Assembly: GCA_031082225.1 (NCBI GenBank)
Contig: JAVHLG010000003.1
Span: 1-64,000, forward strand
DNA length: 64,000 bases
Direction: 5' to 3'
Origin: Desulfovibrionaceae bacterium
Lineage (GTDB): Bacteria > Desulfobacterota > Desulfovibrionia > Desulfovibrionales > Desulfovibrionaceae
The notes below the pieces were generated by a model that saw only the letters and a program-made list of their open reading frames with translations, made no database searches and was not told the origin of the DNA. Positions 25,231 through 35,288 of this stretch are shown one piece after another. Positions within the stretch are counted from its first letter, which is position 1. Each line of letters opens with the position of its first letter. The translations under genes were made by a program, and so were the position numbers.

Positions 25231-25920
25231 CTAGGCCCGCACAAACCGCAGGAGCTTGCGGGGCTTCTCGTATTCGTCCCCGTTGACCTCCGAGATGGGC
25301 TCCATGCGCCAGCGCGGGGCGAAAAAGTCCCGCACGTAGTTGAGCAGATAGAACGATCCGCCCCGCACGTAGCGGTCGGTATAGATGACGCGCATGGCCT
25401 CGGGCGTGCTTCCCAGTTCCTTTTTGATCCAGTAGATCTTCTGCACCGACACGATCAGTTCCCGTTCCGAGAGCCTCTCCAGAAACCCCAGGGCCGGGGC
25501 GACCCTGTTCTCCACCACAAACGTCTTGCCGATAAACTCCACCAGCATGGCGATGTCGAAGGTGCGCGAAATCAGGCCGCAGGCCGGGTCGTCGATGTCG
25601 TGGGCCTCAAAGCTGACGGAAGCGTTAAAGTGCTGCTTTAATATCTCGCACCCCTGCAACACCCCTTTTTCGCGATCCACCCCCACCACCTGGCGGGCCC
25701 CAAGCCTGGCGGCGTAAAAGGTGAAAAATCCGAAGTTGCACCCCAGATCGACAACGCTTTTGCCTGTAAAGTCGATCCTGGAAAAGGTGTCCAGGATCTC
25801 GGCGTTGATGTCTTCCTTTCCCGGCACCAGGACACGAAGGTCTTCGTCGTACACGGTACGGTAGACATGTTCCGGCCCCACCTGGGCGGCAATCTCACGC
25901 ATTTTTTCGGCAATGGACAT
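25231..25920 (-). CDS. Class I SAM-dependent methyltransferase
   Basis: A 229-residue protein with a Rossmann SAM-binding fold: motif I VVDLGCNFGFFTFYAARLGA near residues 54-73, then the acidic end of strand 2 in VVGVDREKG. The C-terminal part is rich in aromatic and charged residues (DRYVRGGSFYLLNYVRDFF). The substrate cannot be told; tRNA, lipid and small-molecule methylases share this pattern. The ATG at 25920 follows GGGAG. It faces the end of the ubiX pair. Confidence 0.8.
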   Translation of the reverse strand: MSIAEKMREIAAQVGPEHVYRTVYDEDLRVLVPGKEDINAEILDTFSRIDFTGKSVVDLGCNFGFFTFYAARLGARQVVGVDREKGVLQGCEILKQHFNASVSFEAHDIDDPACGLISRTFDIAMLVEFIGKTFVVENRVAPALGFLERLSERELIVSVQKIYWIKKELGSTPEAMRVIYTDRYVRGGSFYLLNYVRDFFAPRWRMEPISEVNGDEYEKPRKLLRFVRA

Positions 25921-26231
25921 GAAAAAACTCCCGCTGGCATTGGAAAAAGGCGGATAGTGCATGCAACGGACAGAGAAATCAACGCTTTTGCGCGCCTTAC
26001 CACGGGGGAGGGCCGCATTTCCGGGAAAAATGCCTCCACCCCGTCCCGGCCAACCCCAGGTCGGGGCAAAGACTTGGCCGTACCCCGTCTTCCCACCCCG
26101 ACCTCGTCGCAGGCGAAAAAACTGTTAACAGATATCAAGCAATCGAACAAGAACGAACCCGTGGCCGCACGGCGCGCCGCCCGGGCAGGCAGGGCACGCC
26201 AGGGCCGTCGTGACAGGCGTCCGGCCGAGCC
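25921..26231 (-). other. Upstream region of the methyltransferase with a promoter candidate
   Basis: No gene in these 311 bases. On the minus strand TTGTTC (26145-26150), a 17-base spacer and TAACAG (26122-26127) form a moderate promoter, 200 bases upstream of the methyltransferase. The -10 lies in an exact 10-base palindrome CTGTTAACAG (26122-26131). A long GC-rich 5' leader would follow. Confidence 0.35.
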
Positions 26232-26513
26232 CTACCGCTTTCCCCTGCCGAAAACAACCTTCATGACCACCATGGCCAGGGACAGCACCAGCCCCACGCT
26301 GTTGGCGGCCACCACGGGACCGGAACCGACAAGCAGGCCATGGATCAGCCAGAAAGCGATCCCCACAGAGAAGATGACGTACATGGCCAGGGAGATGTCC
26401 GTGGCGGAACGCGACCGATAGGTTTTGAGCACCTGCGGCAAAAAGGCCACGGTGGTCAGAATCCCGGCCGCATAGCCGAAGAGATCGGAAAAAAAGGGGT
26501 CGGACACAGGCAT
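26232..26513 (-). CDS. SemiSWEET sugar transporter
   Basis: A 93-residue three-helix membrane protein of the PQ-loop family. Helix 1 has the signature GYAAGILTTVAFLPQVLKTY (Pro-Gln at about 26-27); helix 2 is YVIFSVGIAFWLIHG; helix 3 is AANSVGLVLSLAMVVMKVVF. SemiSWEETs work as dimers that pass sugars through the membrane. The ATG overlaps the stop of the gene upstream by one base (TGATG), which indicates coupling. Confidence 0.88.
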   Translation of the reverse strand: MPVSDPFFSDLFGYAAGILTTVAFLPQVLKTYRSRSATDISLAMYVIFSVGIAFWLIHGLLVGSGPVVAANSVGLVLSLAMVVMKVVFGRGKR

Positions 26514-27220
26514 CAGGGGGCCTTCCCGCCCAATGTCACGGCCGGGACCGCCGGACTGCCCGGCGGGCGGGGGCCGGAAGCGCCGGAGAGGTCGCCAGAC
26601 CTTCCTGACCCGCCCGGTTTGGCGGCGGGCGTCCCGGCAGGGGTCACGGGTTTGGCGAAATCCACGGAAAAACGGCGCAACGCGTCAGCGGTCTGGCGGA
26701 AATCCGAGGCAGCGGCGGCGAGGTCGCCAGCTACCGGCTGTCCGTTCAGGTTTTTAAGCGTCACATCGAGCCACTGCAGTTCCTTTTCGATCTTACCGGA
26801 CACCACGGACAATCCGGTCCGCATCAAGGCCCCCACATCCTTTACGGATTTTTCACAGGACGGATCGAGGCGGTCATAGATGTACACCATGTCCCCGGCG
26901 TTCAAAAACAGCTCCCAACAGGCCACAAGCGTCCCCCGGGCGGCCAGCATGTCCTTCATGGGCCCCACCGCGCCGCGTCGGGAATAATCGGCATAGGCGG
27001 CCGCCACCTTGCCCAGATGTCCATGCAGGGTCTTGCTCTGGGCCGCATAGTAGGCATTGAAGGCGGCCGTGTCGATTTTACCGCCTGCCGCGCCCGCTCC
27101 CGCCGGGGTCAGGAAAAACGCCGCCAATAGAAGGCACGGCAACGCCCACCGCCCACCGACGCCCGGACCTCGGGGGCGGCGGCGCGCTGCTGAAAAAAAT
27201 ACCGGAAAGAAATACACCAT
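26513..27220 (-). CDS. Secreted protein of unknown function
   Basis: A 235-residue protein with a signal peptide (hydrophobic ALPCLLLAAFFLTPAGAGA, about residues 25-43). The mature part is helical (FNAYYAAQSKTLHGHLGKVAAAYADYSRRGAVG, and later DVTLKNLNGQP), with two cysteines (CWELF and CEKSV) that may bond. The last 50 residues are a Pro/Gly/Ala-rich tail. No family recognised. The ATG at 27220 is uncertain; one four codons upstream is possible. The stop overlaps the SemiSWEET start. Confidence 0.65.
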   Translation of the reverse strand: MVYFFPVFFSAARRRPRGPGVGGRWALPCLLLAAFFLTPAGAGAAGGKIDTAAFNAYYAAQSKTLHGHLGKVAAAYADYSRRGAVGPMKDMLAARGTLVACWELFLNAGDMVYIYDRLDPSCEKSVKDVGALMRTGLSVVSGKIEKELQWLDVTLKNLNGQPVAGDLAAAASDFRQTADALRRFSVDFAKPVTPAGTPAAKPGGSGRSGDLSGASGPRPPGSPAVPAVTLGGKAP

Positions 27221-27309
27221 GTTCCCATCCATGCCTCGAATGCAAAGACCGCCGCAAGGCCAGGCGACATCTGCCCGTCCCAGGCGGCGGTCCGGCATGA
27301 TACGTGCCT

Positions 27310-27891
27310 TTAGCGCGGCGCGGCCGCCCGCCCCAGGCTCCAGTCCGTGGCCATCTTCTGCGCCGAGGCCAGATGCTTTGCGGACAACTCTTTCTCCCCC
27401 GCCGTCATCATCTTCACGGCCAACTGCCGGTCCTGGTCGGGGATGTCCTGGCTGGACGCCGCCAGGGAGGCCCAGAACCAGGTCCGGAAAGGATCGGAGG
27501 GGGTGGTCCCGAATCCCTGGCTGTACAGCCCGGCCAGCAGGAACTGGGCATGGGAGAACCCGGCGTTCCCCGCCCGGTACAGCCAGGCCAGGCCCTCCGG
27601 ATAGTCCCGGGGCACGCCCTGGCCGTTGACGTAGAACACGCCGACGTTGCACTGGGCCTCAAGGTCTCCGGCCCGGGCCTTTTCCATCCACTGAAAAAAC
27701 GTCAGTTCCTCGACCGGGGCGGGCGCTGCCTCCGCAGGCGTTTCGGGCTGGGCCTCGGGCGTCCCCTCCGGGACGGCCGACGCCGTCGCCGTGCCCTGGA
27801 GTCCGCCGGAAAGACCAACCGCCGTTGTCGCCAGCATGCCCCAGAGGGCAACGGCCGCCGCCAAGCGGCCGATTCGAGACCAGCACTCCAT
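27310..27891 (-). CDS. Exported Sel1-repeat protein
   Basis: A 193-residue protein with a signal peptide (residues 1-38), a Pro/Ala/Glu linker, and two to three Sel1-like helical repeats: AQCNVGVFYVNGQGVPRDYPEGLAWLYRAG and AQFLLAGLYSQGFGTTPSDPFRTWFWASLAA. Sel1 repeats serve as protein-binding scaffolds, often in the periplasm. The ATG at 27891 follows GGAGG. Partner unknown. Lies between the ilv genes and the secreted unknown protein. Confidence 0.8.
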   Translation of the reverse strand: MECWSRIGRLAAAVALWGMLATTAVGLSGGLQGTATASAVPEGTPEAQPETPAEAAPAPVEELTFFQWMEKARAGDLEAQCNVGVFYVNGQGVPRDYPEGLAWLYRAGNAGFSHAQFLLAGLYSQGFGTTPSDPFRTWFWASLAASSQDIPDQDRQLAVKMMTAGEKELSAKHLASAQKMATDWSLGRAAAPR

Positions 27892-27939
27892 GGCGCCCCT
27901 CCAAGGCCGGGCCGCCAGGCCCGGCCCGCGTTGTCGAGC

Positions 27940-28944
<1,005 letters not shown>

Positions 28945-29006
28945 TCATGTCGCGGCCGACGGGGCACAAGCCCTCCGGTCACGAAAATTGTCTGTGAACT
29001 CATACT

Positions 29007-29028
29007 GATGCGGATAAAACCCCGCATC
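29007..29028 (-). other. Hairpin in the ilvN-ilvC gap
   Basis: GATGCGG (29007-29013) and CCGCATC (29022-29028) form a 7-bp stem with an A/T-rich 8-base loop, about 78 bases upstream of ilvC. It might be a processing or attenuation element. No leader peptide rich in Leu, Val or Ile was seen. Confidence 0.35.
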
Positions 29029-29113
29029 CTCCCATATCAAAACCAGCCGATTCACGCCTCCGGGTCGGCCGGTCTTCCCGTAAACATCGAACCTGTTTCC
29101 CGGAAAGCGTCCC

Positions 29114-29596
29114 TTATCCCTGCATCCCCCGGCGCAAGGCCACGGCCCCGGTGCGGGCCACTTCCTTGATGCCGTAGCGCTGCAGCAGATTGATAAGCGC
29201 CGTCAGCTTCCCCTGTTCCCCGGTGACCTCGATGATGAGTTCGTCGGGGCTGACGTCCACCACCTTGCACCGGAAGATGTCCACGATGCGAAGTATCTCG
29301 GCCCGTTTGGTTCCCTCGGCATCCACCCGCAGGAGCATCATCTCCCGCTCCACGGAACTGGCCTCGCTCAAATCCACGACCTTCAGGGTGGTCACCAGCT
29401 TCCTGAGCTGCTTGATGATCTGCTCGATGATCTGCTCGTCGCCGTGGGTGGTGATGGTCATGATCGAGAGCCCGGGCGTCAGCGTGGGGGCCACGTTGAG
29501 GGTCTCGATGTTGAAGCCCCGGCCGCTGAAAAGTCCGGCCACCCGGGACAGCACGCCCGGCTCGTTCTCCACGAGGATGGAAATGATGTGTCGCAT
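29114..29596 (-). CDS. ilvN: Acetolactate synthase small subunit
   Basis: A 160-residue regulatory subunit with an N-terminal ACT domain (HIISILVENEPGVLSRVAGLFSGRGFNIETL), which binds valine for feedback control, and a C-terminal ACT-like part (IEVTGEQGKLTALINLLQRYGI). It activates the catalytic subunit next to it. Spaced 13 bases from ilvB. Confidence 0.96.
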   Translation of the reverse strand: MRHIISILVENEPGVLSRVAGLFSGRGFNIETLNVAPTLTPGLSIMTITTHGDEQIIEQIIKQLRKLVTTLKVVDLSEASSVEREMMLLRVDAEGTKRAEILRIVDIFRCKVVDVSPDELIIEVTGEQGKLTALINLLQRYGIKEVARTGAVALRRGMQG

Positions 29597-29609
29597 GGCG
29601 TGGCCCCCC

Positions 29610-31301
29610 CTAGACCAGGAGCATTTCGGTTAAGGGCTTTCCGGCCGGGACCATGGGATAGACGTTCTCCTCCCGGTCCACGACGATGTCCACGATGACC
29701 GTCCGGGGCAGGGCGAAGGCCTCCTTGAGGGTCTTCTCCACCTCGGACGGGTCCGTGACCCGGTATCCCGCAGCGCCGTAGGCTTCGGCCAGCTTCACGA
29801 AGTCCGGGGCCACCTCCAGGCAGGTGGCGCAGTAGTTCTTGGCATAAAAAAGTTCCTGCCACTGCCGCACCATGCCCAGATAGCCGTTGTTTAAGATCAC
29901 GATCTTCACGGGCAGACCGTAGCACACGGCCGTGGCCAGCTCCTGAATGCACATCTGGATGGAGCCGTCCCCGGCGATGTCGATGACCAGCTTGTCCGGA
30001 AAGGCCATCTGGGCCCCGATGGCCGCCGGAAACCCGTAGCCCATGGTGCCCAGCCCCCCGGAACTCAAAAACGTGCGCGGGGTGTGGTAGCGGAAAAACT
30101 GGGCCGCCCACATCTGGTTCTGGCCTACCTCCGTGGTGATGATGGCCTTGCCCCCGGTCAGCCTGTAGATGGTCTCCACCACGGCCTGGGGTTTTATGGC
30201 CGTCCCCTCATGGGAATAGGTGACCGGGTGCTCGCTGGCCCACTCGCCCACCTGGGTCAGCCACTTGTCGTGGGAGGGCGATGCCGTGCCCTCGTCCAGA
30301 CGGGGGGCCAGTTCCCGGTTGAGCGCCAAAAGGAAGGCCCGGCAGTCCGAGACCACGGGCACGTGCACCAGGACGTTTTTCTGAATCGACGTGGGGTCCA
30401 CGTCGATATGCACGATGGTGGCTTTTTTGGCGAATTCGCTGATCTTGCCCGTGACCCGGTCGTCGAAGCGCGACCCGATGGCCAGGATGAGGTCGGCGTT
30501 GTTGATGGCGTGGTTGGCCGCAAACGTGCCGTGCATGCCGAGCATCCCCAGCCACAGGGGGTCGTCGCCGGGAAAGCAGCCCAGGCCCATGAGCGTGGCC
30601 GTGACCGGAATCTTCAGGGTGCGCGCCAGCCAGATCAGTTCCTCGTGGGCATTGGAGGAGATGACCCCGCCCCCGGCGTAGATGATGGGCTTTTTGGCCT
30701 TGGCGATGAGGTCGGCCACCTTGCGAACCTGTTTGATATTGGGTTCGATGGTGGGGTTGTAGCTGCGCATCTTGATGGTTTTCGGATACTTGTATTCGGT
30801 CACGGCCTGCTGCACGTCTTTGGGGATATCCACCAAAACCGGCCCCGGACGTCCTGAGGAGGCCAGGTAGAAGGCCTCCTTGATGGTGTGGGCCAGCTTG
30901 GTCACGTCCTTGACCAGGTAGTTGTGCTTGGTACAGGAGCGGGTGATGCCCACGATGTCCACTTCCTGAAACGCGTCGTTGCCAATAAGCGGGGTGGGGA
31001 CCTGTCCGGTGAAAATCACCACCGGAATGGAATCCATGTAGGCGGTGGCGATGCCCGTCACCGTGTTGGTGGCCCCGGGGCCGGAGGTTACCAGACAGAC
31101 GCCTACCTTGCCCGAGGCCCGGGCATAGCCGTCGGCGGCATGAATGGCCCCCTGCTCGTGCCGCACCAGCACATGCTTGATCGGATAGTTCGGCAACTGG
31201 TGATAAATGTCGATCACCGCGCCGCCGGGAAACCCGAAGACGACATCAACCCCTTCCCTGCGCAAGGATTCCAAAAGGATTTGCGCCCCGCTCAATTCCA
31301 T
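29610..31301 (-). CDS. ilvB: Acetolactate synthase large subunit
   Basis: A 563-residue thiamine-diphosphate enzyme that makes acetolactate or acetohydroxybutyrate from pyruvate. The catalytic Glu is in [17 protein letters not shown] near residue 48; the cofactor motif runs from GDGSIQM to LNNGYLGM near residues 447-475. Starts at ATG 31301 after GAGAA. It lies in a run with YdcH 17 bases upstream and ilvN 13 bases downstream. Confidence 0.97.
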   Translation of the reverse strand: MELSGAQILLESLRREGVDVVFGFPGGAVIDIYHQLPNYPIKHVLVRHEQGAIHAADGYARASGKVGVCLVTSGPGATNTVTGIATAYMDSIPVVIFTGQVPTPLIGNDAFQEVDIVGITRSCTKHNYLVKDVTKLAHTIKEAFYLASSGRPGPVLVDIPKDVQQAVTEYKYPKTIKMRSYNPTIEPNIKQVRKVADLIAKAKKPIIYAGGGVISSNAHEELIWLARTLKIPVTATLMGLGCFPGDDPLWLGMLGMHGTFAANHAINNADLILAIGSRFDDRVTGKISEFAKKATIVHIDVDPTSIQKNVLVHVPVVSDCRAFLLALNRELAPRLDEGTASPSHDKWLTQVGEWASEHPVTYSHEGTAIKPQAVVETIYRLTGGKAIITTEVGQNQMWAAQFFRYHTPRTFLSSGGLGTMGYGFPAAIGAQMAFPDKLVIDIAGDGSIQMCIQELATAVCYGLPVKIVILNNGYLGMVRQWQELFYAKNYCATCLEVAPDFVKLAEAYGAAGYRVTDPSEVEKTLKEAFALPRTVIVDIVVDREENVYPMVPAGKPLTEMLLV

Positions 31302-31318
31302 AGTCCGTTCTCCTCGGA

Positions 31319-31537
31319 TTATCTGTATTTCGTGAGGATCGTTTCCATCTTGGTCTTCCCGGCCAGCTTCTTCTTTTTGATCTCCTTGACTTCCAGATTC
31401 TCGGCCGGGGTCAGATAGGGTTTGCTCTCCAGTTTCTCCAGGATCTTCTCGTACGATACGTGCTCCTCGTACAGGGCCTTGAGTTCCGCGTCAGTCTCGC
31501 CGTGAATGGAAATGAGTTCCAGATCGCGCGCTTCCAT
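31319..31537 (-). CDS. YdcH/DUF465 family small protein
   Basis: A 72-residue, mostly helical, highly charged protein. The pattern [26 protein letters not shown] with the KKKKL segment after it is that of DUF465. Function is unknown in all organisms. The ATG follows GGGAGA. It is tied to ilvB by a 17-base gap. Confidence 0.85.
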   Translation of the reverse strand: MEARDLELISIHGETDAELKALYEEHVSYEKILEKLESKPYLTPAENLEVKEIKKKKLAGKTKMETILTKYR

Positions 31538-31582
31538 GGTCCTGTCTCCCTTTCCGCTTGAAGTTGCGAAGTGCTCCCGGCC

Positions 31583-31882
31583 TCAGGCCAGGACGCCCCA
31601 GTCGGGTTCCTCCGGGGACGTGACCGCCACCGTCTTGCGACGGCAGGTACGCCCCGACACCACTTCCACCTGTCTGGCCCGAAGTCCCAGGCGCTCGGCC
31701 AAAACGGCCGCGACCGCCTGGTTGGCCTTGTTGTCCACGGCCTTGGCCCGAACCTTGACCATAAGCCGCCCGTCCAGGACGCCGTCCACGGCGTCCACCG
31801 ACCCGCCGGGCTTGGCCCAGACCAGGACGGTCCATCTGCCCGGCCCCTGCCGGGACACAAACGTCGGCGCGATACCGCTCAC
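31583..31882 (-). CDS. DUF167/YggU family protein
   Basis: A 99-residue protein of the YggU family. The core VKVRAKAVDNKANQAVAAVLAERLGLRARQVEVVSG holds the conserved Ala-Asn-x-Ala stretch. Role unknown, although the family often neighbours yggT, as here. The start is a GTG at 31882 that overlaps the DivIVA stop by 4 bases (GTGA). Confidence 0.88.
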   Translation of the reverse strand: MSGIAPTFVSRQGPGRWTVLVWAKPGGSVDAVDGVLDGRLMVKVRAKAVDNKANQAVAAVLAERLGLRARQVEVVSGRTCRRKTVAVTSPEEPDWGVLA

Positions 31883-32424
31883 GCCGTTTCCTCGCCAAAC
31901 ACGAAATCGCCGCCCGCCGTGTCTTTGCCCTGCTCCCCGGCCAAGACACGGGCCGTGTCCAGAACCTCCCGCTCCCGGCCATCATCCGGGGCGTTCAGCA
32001 ACCGGGCATGTGTCAGGAGCAGGTCGCGCATCTGCTGCTCGAAGCGTTCGCGCTGTCGATACAACGCCTCGAGGCGGACGTTTTCCACGGCGACCCGGCG
32101 TCTGGCCTCCTCAAGCAACGTCCCGGCCTGTCGCCTGGCGTCGTCCACCAGGGCCACGGCCTCGGTGCGGGCCTTTTCCTTCATGTCCCCCACAATGGTC
32201 TGGGTGGTCATGAGGGTGTCGCGCAAGGTGGCCTCGCGATCCTTGAATTCGCGCAGATCCCGCTCCATCTCTGCGACCCGGCGCAAAAGTTCGGCACGCT
32301 CCCCTGCCAGACGGTCCAGGGTTTCGGCCGCCTCGCGCAGGGTCGCTTCGACCTCTGCAGGCCGATAACCGAACAGTTTTTTCGAAAACGTGTGGGTCAG
32401 CAGATCGTTTTTGGAGATGGTCAC
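31879..32424 (-). CDS. DivIVA-domain coiled-coil protein
   Basis: A 181-residue protein with the DivIVA N-terminal membrane-curvature domain (DLLTHTFSKKLFGYRPAEVEATL, residues 6-30) followed by a long coiled coil up to about residue 150 and a disordered acidic tail. DivIVA proteins sit at curved membranes and recruit growth or division factors; in this lineage their job is not settled. The start is a GTG at 32424 after AGGGGA. Placed between YggT and YggU. Confidence 0.88.
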   Translation of the reverse strand: MTISKNDLLTHTFSKKLFGYRPAEVEATLREAAETLDRLAGERAELLRRVAEMERDLREFKDREATLRDTLMTTQTIVGDMKEKARTEAVALVDDARRQAGTLLEEARRRVAVENVRLEALYRQRERFEQQMRDLLLTHARLLNAPDDGREREVLDTARVLAGEQGKDTAGGDFVFGEETA

Positions 32425-32439
32425 GTCGCGTGCGTCCCC

Positions 32440-32748
32440 TTACATGGGCGGCCCGGACGACCCCACGACCATCAGGGCCGGCACCAGGAAGCTGCGCAAG
32501 AACTGAATGGCCAAAATCACCACGATGGGCGTCAGGTCGAAGCCTCCTACCACCAGAAAGGGCGCCAGGCGACGGATGCGGTAATAGACCGGCTCGGTGA
32601 TGGCGTAGAGAAATCGGACGATGGGATTGTAGGGATCGGGCTTGACCCAGGACAACAGGGCCGAGATGATCACCACCCAGAAATACAGCATGAGCACGGT
32701 GTCGAGGATAAGCGCCACCGCCCGGAAAAAAAGGCCAACGATCTGCAT
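32440..32748 (-). CDS. YggT family membrane protein
   Basis: A 102-residue protein with two or three hydrophobic helices (about 5-28 and 66-92) and the conserved loop WVKPDPYNPIVRFLYAITEPV. YggT proteins are linked to osmotic tolerance and cell-envelope work in other bacteria. The ATG at 32748 follows AAGGAG. It begins the tight run YggT-DivIVA-YggU-YdcH-ilvBN. The 211-base gap upstream contains a CTGTTGG/CCAACAG hairpin (32917-32949 region) and no gene. Confidence 0.88.
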   Translation of the reverse strand: MQIVGLFFRAVALILDTVLMLYFWVVIISALLSWVKPDPYNPIVRFLYAITEPVYYRIRRLAPFLVVGGFDLTPIVVILAIQFLRSFLVPALMVVGSSGPPM

Positions 32749-32959
32749 TGCCGCTCCTTTCAATCACGCGTTTTGCTTCGAACGCGCCCTCTGCCTGAAA
32801 GGTGGCACAGCACACCCGGCAAATCAAGGGGATTTTTCATCCGCCATGCGCGGCATGCCCCCCGTCCGTCCGGCCCTGGTTCCCTGCCACCGGGGCCCCG
32901 GCTGTTGGGCAATGCCCCATGGCCAACAGACGGGGGCCTGCGACGTCCCGGAGGCCGTC

Positions 32960-33643
32960 TCAGGCCCCGGGATCGGGCAGAACCTTCTGCAGGCACTGGC
33001 GCAGGCTGTCGTAGTCCGGGATATGCATGGCGGCCAGAAGGGCCGGATTCTTGTAGGCCCAAAACGGCACCCCGGCCGCCCGGGCGGCCCGCTCGTCCAG
33101 GGCGGTGTCCCCGATGTAGGCCACCTGCGACTTGGAAAGCTCCCAGGCGGACAGGATGCGATGCAGGCCCTCGGGGCAGGGTTTGGGATGGCTGATGCGC
33201 CCGGCGGTGACCACCGGAGAGAAGAACAGGGACAGGTCGAAGGTTTCCAGCACCAGTTCCATGGTGGTGGTGCGGTTGGTCAAAATCCCCAGGCGGACGT
33301 TCTTGTGGCGCAAAAAGACCAAAAACTCCCGCAGGCCCGGCTCCAGATAGACATAGGGCATGATGTCCCGATAGTCGAAATGCCCACGGATGGCGTGGGC
33401 CTCCTCCAGGCGGTCCGCCGGGATGATCCGGGCCAGGGACAGGGTCACGGAATGGGCGTGGACGTAGTCCTCTTCCTCGGGGGTCATGGACAAAAGCCCC
33501 ATGCGCTCGCGGATGAGGTTGTAGTACATGCGGTTGGCGTCGCGGGAATCCACCAGGACGCCGTCACAGTCGAAGACGATGCCGCGAATGGCCGACAGTC
33601 CGGCCGGAACGGACAGGGGCGAGCACACGTAGCGCACGATCAT
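32960..33643 (-). CDS. HAD-superfamily phosphatase
   Basis: A 227-residue hydrolase with the phosphatase motif DCDGVLVDS (nucleophile Asp near residue 25), motif II TNRT, motif III Lys in KPCPEG and motif IV GDTALDERAARAAG. The cap is of the helical kind, as in phosphoglycolate phosphatase. Substrate not known. The ATG at 33643 overlaps the previous stop (ATGA) but is only one base from GGAGG; a GTG two codons in (33637) has better spacing and could be the true start. Confidence 0.88.
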   Translation of the reverse strand: MIVRYVCSPLSVPAGLSAIRGIVFDCDGVLVDSRDANRMYYNLIRERMGLLSMTPEEEDYVHAHSVTLSLARIIPADRLEEAHAIRGHFDYRDIMPYVYLEPGLREFLVFLRHKNVRLGILTNRTTTMELVLETFDLSLFFSPVVTAGRISHPKPCPEGLHRILSAWELSKSQVAYIGDTALDERAARAAGVPFWAYKNPALLAAMHIPDYDSLRQCLQKVLPDPGA

Positions 33644-34509
33644 TCCTCCCAGGTCACGGGGACGAGGACGGTTCGCGGGACGTCAAGCCAGGGGGACTCG
33701 GGGCGCGGCCGGTTGCCCAGAAGCAGCCGCCAGCCGGGCAGGACCAGGGTGGCGAACAGGTCGGCACATGCCTCGGGGACAAAGGCCCCGGCCCCGGAGG
33801 GCGGATCGCCCGCGGCCCACAGGCCCGCCTCGGCATAGGCCTCGGCCACCCGGGCGTCGGTGACCACAAGGGCCATGTCCGTGGGCAAAAACCGCAGCAT
33901 GGCGTCCAAAAGCGGCCGCCAAGGACCACGGAACTCGCCGATCAAGGTGTTGGTATCCGTTAGCCCGGTCCCTTCCAGAAGCCCCGGGGGCAGCTCATCC
34001 GCATCCTCGTCGGACAGGCCGAGGTTCTCGGCGAATTCGCGCATCGACCGGTCCACCCCGCCGCCAAGACCGGACAACTCCAGAATCTTCTCCTCCATCC
34101 GCCAGGCCAGACACAGCCCGAGCTGGGCCTTGACGGCCCCGGCCCGGGAGGCCTTGGGGCGGCCGGGGGTCATCCGGTCGCGCAGGGCGTCCTCGATGCC
34201 CCGGGAGCTTTCGGGAAAGCTATCCTCGAACCGGGTGGAAAAAAAGGCGTCCAGTTCACGGGGGTTTTTGACCTCCCGCTCCAGGGCCTCATATTGCCGG
34301 ATGGCGGCCATCAATGCGGCCTGATCCAGGGGGAGGTCCGCCGGACGATACGGCGCGTCCCCGGATTCCGGGTCGGCCGCAGCCAGCCCCGGATCGAAAA
34401 AGGCGGCGGCCCCGGCCAGGCGCGTGGGCAGCAGCCCGGCGTGCATGCAGGGAAAATAGACGCTTGACGCAGGGGCGTGGGAATCATGTGTGGGCACGGC
34501 GTCATCCAT
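33640..34509 (-). CDS. Conserved unknown protein
   Basis: A 289-residue, acidic, soluble-looking protein with no signal peptide. It has a stretch of helices (QAALMAAIRQYEALEREVKNPRELDAFF... region, residues 60-100), a middle part with AWRMEEKILELSGLGGGVD, and a C-terminal part that reads DMALVVTDARVAEAYAEAGL. It overlaps the Cys-rich gene upstream by 8 bases and the HAD gene downstream by 4, so the three form an operon. No family recognised. Confidence 0.7.
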   Translation of the reverse strand: MDDAVPTHDSHAPASSVYFPCMHAGLLPTRLAGAAAFFDPGLAAADPESGDAPYRPADLPLDQAALMAAIRQYEALEREVKNPRELDAFFSTRFEDSFPESSRGIEDALRDRMTPGRPKASRAGAVKAQLGLCLAWRMEEKILELSGLGGGVDRSMREFAENLGLSDEDADELPPGLLEGTGLTDTNTLIGEFRGPWRPLLDAMLRFLPTDMALVVTDARVAEAYAEAGLWAAGDPPSGAGAFVPEACADLFATLVLPGWRLLLGNRPRPESPWLDVPRTVLVPVTWEE

Positions 34510-34888
34510 TGGTCAAGGGTTCGCGGGAAAGGACATACCGGGGACACTGGCCGGGGCACGGCGGCATGGCCCGCAGGCAGATGTCGCCCTCGGCATGCGC
34601 GCACCCGAGAAAGGCGTCACTATCACCGGGTTGGTAATCCCGGCAACAGGCTTTCCGGTCCAAAAGCCGGGGAAAACGCTCATTCCAGATGCGGGCGGCG
34701 GCGGCCTCGTCCAGCCCGAAGGCGTCGGAACGCTGCACGTGGGCGTCGAACGCCTCGCACAGACGCAAAAACACGCCGCAGCGCACGGCCTGGTCAAGGC
34801 CGGGATTGCGGTGTTCCTCAAGAAAGCAACGTCCCCGGACATAATGTCGACATTGACGTCCGGGAAGCATGCGCACCATGCCGCGCAT
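34502..34888 (-). CDS. Cysteine-rich small protein, unknown function
   Basis: A 128-residue protein with ten cysteines, several grouped: [13 protein letters not shown] near the N-terminus, [30 protein letters not shown] near the C-terminus. This spacing suggests zinc or Fe-S binding. The ATG at 34888 is four bases after GGAGGG. It begins the operon with the unknown gene and the HAD phosphatase. A different frame of nearly the same length (34513-34899) is also Cys-rich but has no ribosome site. Confidence 0.65.
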   Translation of the reverse strand: MRGMVRMLPGRQCRHYVRGRCFLEEHRNPGLDQAVRCGVFLRLCEAFDAHVQRSDAFGLDEAAAARIWNERFPRLLDRKACCRDYQPGDSDAFLGCAHAEGDICLRAMPPCPGQCPRYVLSREPLTNG

Positions 34889-35000
34889 GAGCCCTCCATG
34901 TCACCCCGCCCGGGGAGACGCCACGTCCCCGGGAGGATTTCTTGACCTGCCGGAATGGCGCGTGTATAGCCAGCCTCACGTCAGACGCTGGAGGCGCAGC

Positions 35001-35192
35001 ATGTTTGGAATCGGCATCCCGGAACTGCTCATCATCCTGGTCATCATTTTGGTCATTTTCGGTGCGAACAAGTTGCCCGAGATCGGCGCGGGCATGGGCA
35101 AGGCCATCAAGAACTTCAAGAAGGCCACCACCGAACCCGAAGAGATCGACGTGACCCCGAAAAAAGACGACGAACCCGCCGAAAAGAAATAA
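35001..35192 (+). CDS. tatA: Twin-arginine translocase subunit TatA/E
   Basis: A 63-residue protein with one N-terminal membrane helix ([23 protein letters not shown]) and an amphipathic helix after the [10 protein letters not shown] hinge, the TatA pattern; the tail is charged. TatA multimers form the passage for folded proteins with twin-arginine signals. The ATG follows GGAGG. tatB and tatC are not in the window. The Tat-signal amidase at 35997-37223 would be a client. Confidence 0.93.
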   Translation: MFGIGIPELLIILVIILVIFGANKLPEIGAGMGKAIKNFKKATTEPEEIDVTPKKDDEPAEKK

Positions 35193-35215
35193 TCCATCCG
35201 TGACAATGACCGCCT

Positions 35216-35249
35216 GAAAAGCCCTTGACCACGCGTCGAGGGCTTTTTT
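35216..35249 (+). terminator. Rho-independent terminator of tatA
   Basis: AAAAGCCCTTGA pairs with TCGAGGGCTTTT (one mispaired position) and is followed by a T-run, 24 bases past the tatA stop. Confidence 0.8.
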
Positions 35250-35288
35250 ACGTCTCCCGGCCCCGAAACCATGGAAACGGCGACAGAC

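Noticed and set aside
34513-34899. Alternative Cys-rich frame over the gene at 34502-34888
   Set aside because: No ribosome site, ends away from the next start, and its cysteines are not grouped as in a metal site; the other frame overlaps its neighbour in the manner of an operon.
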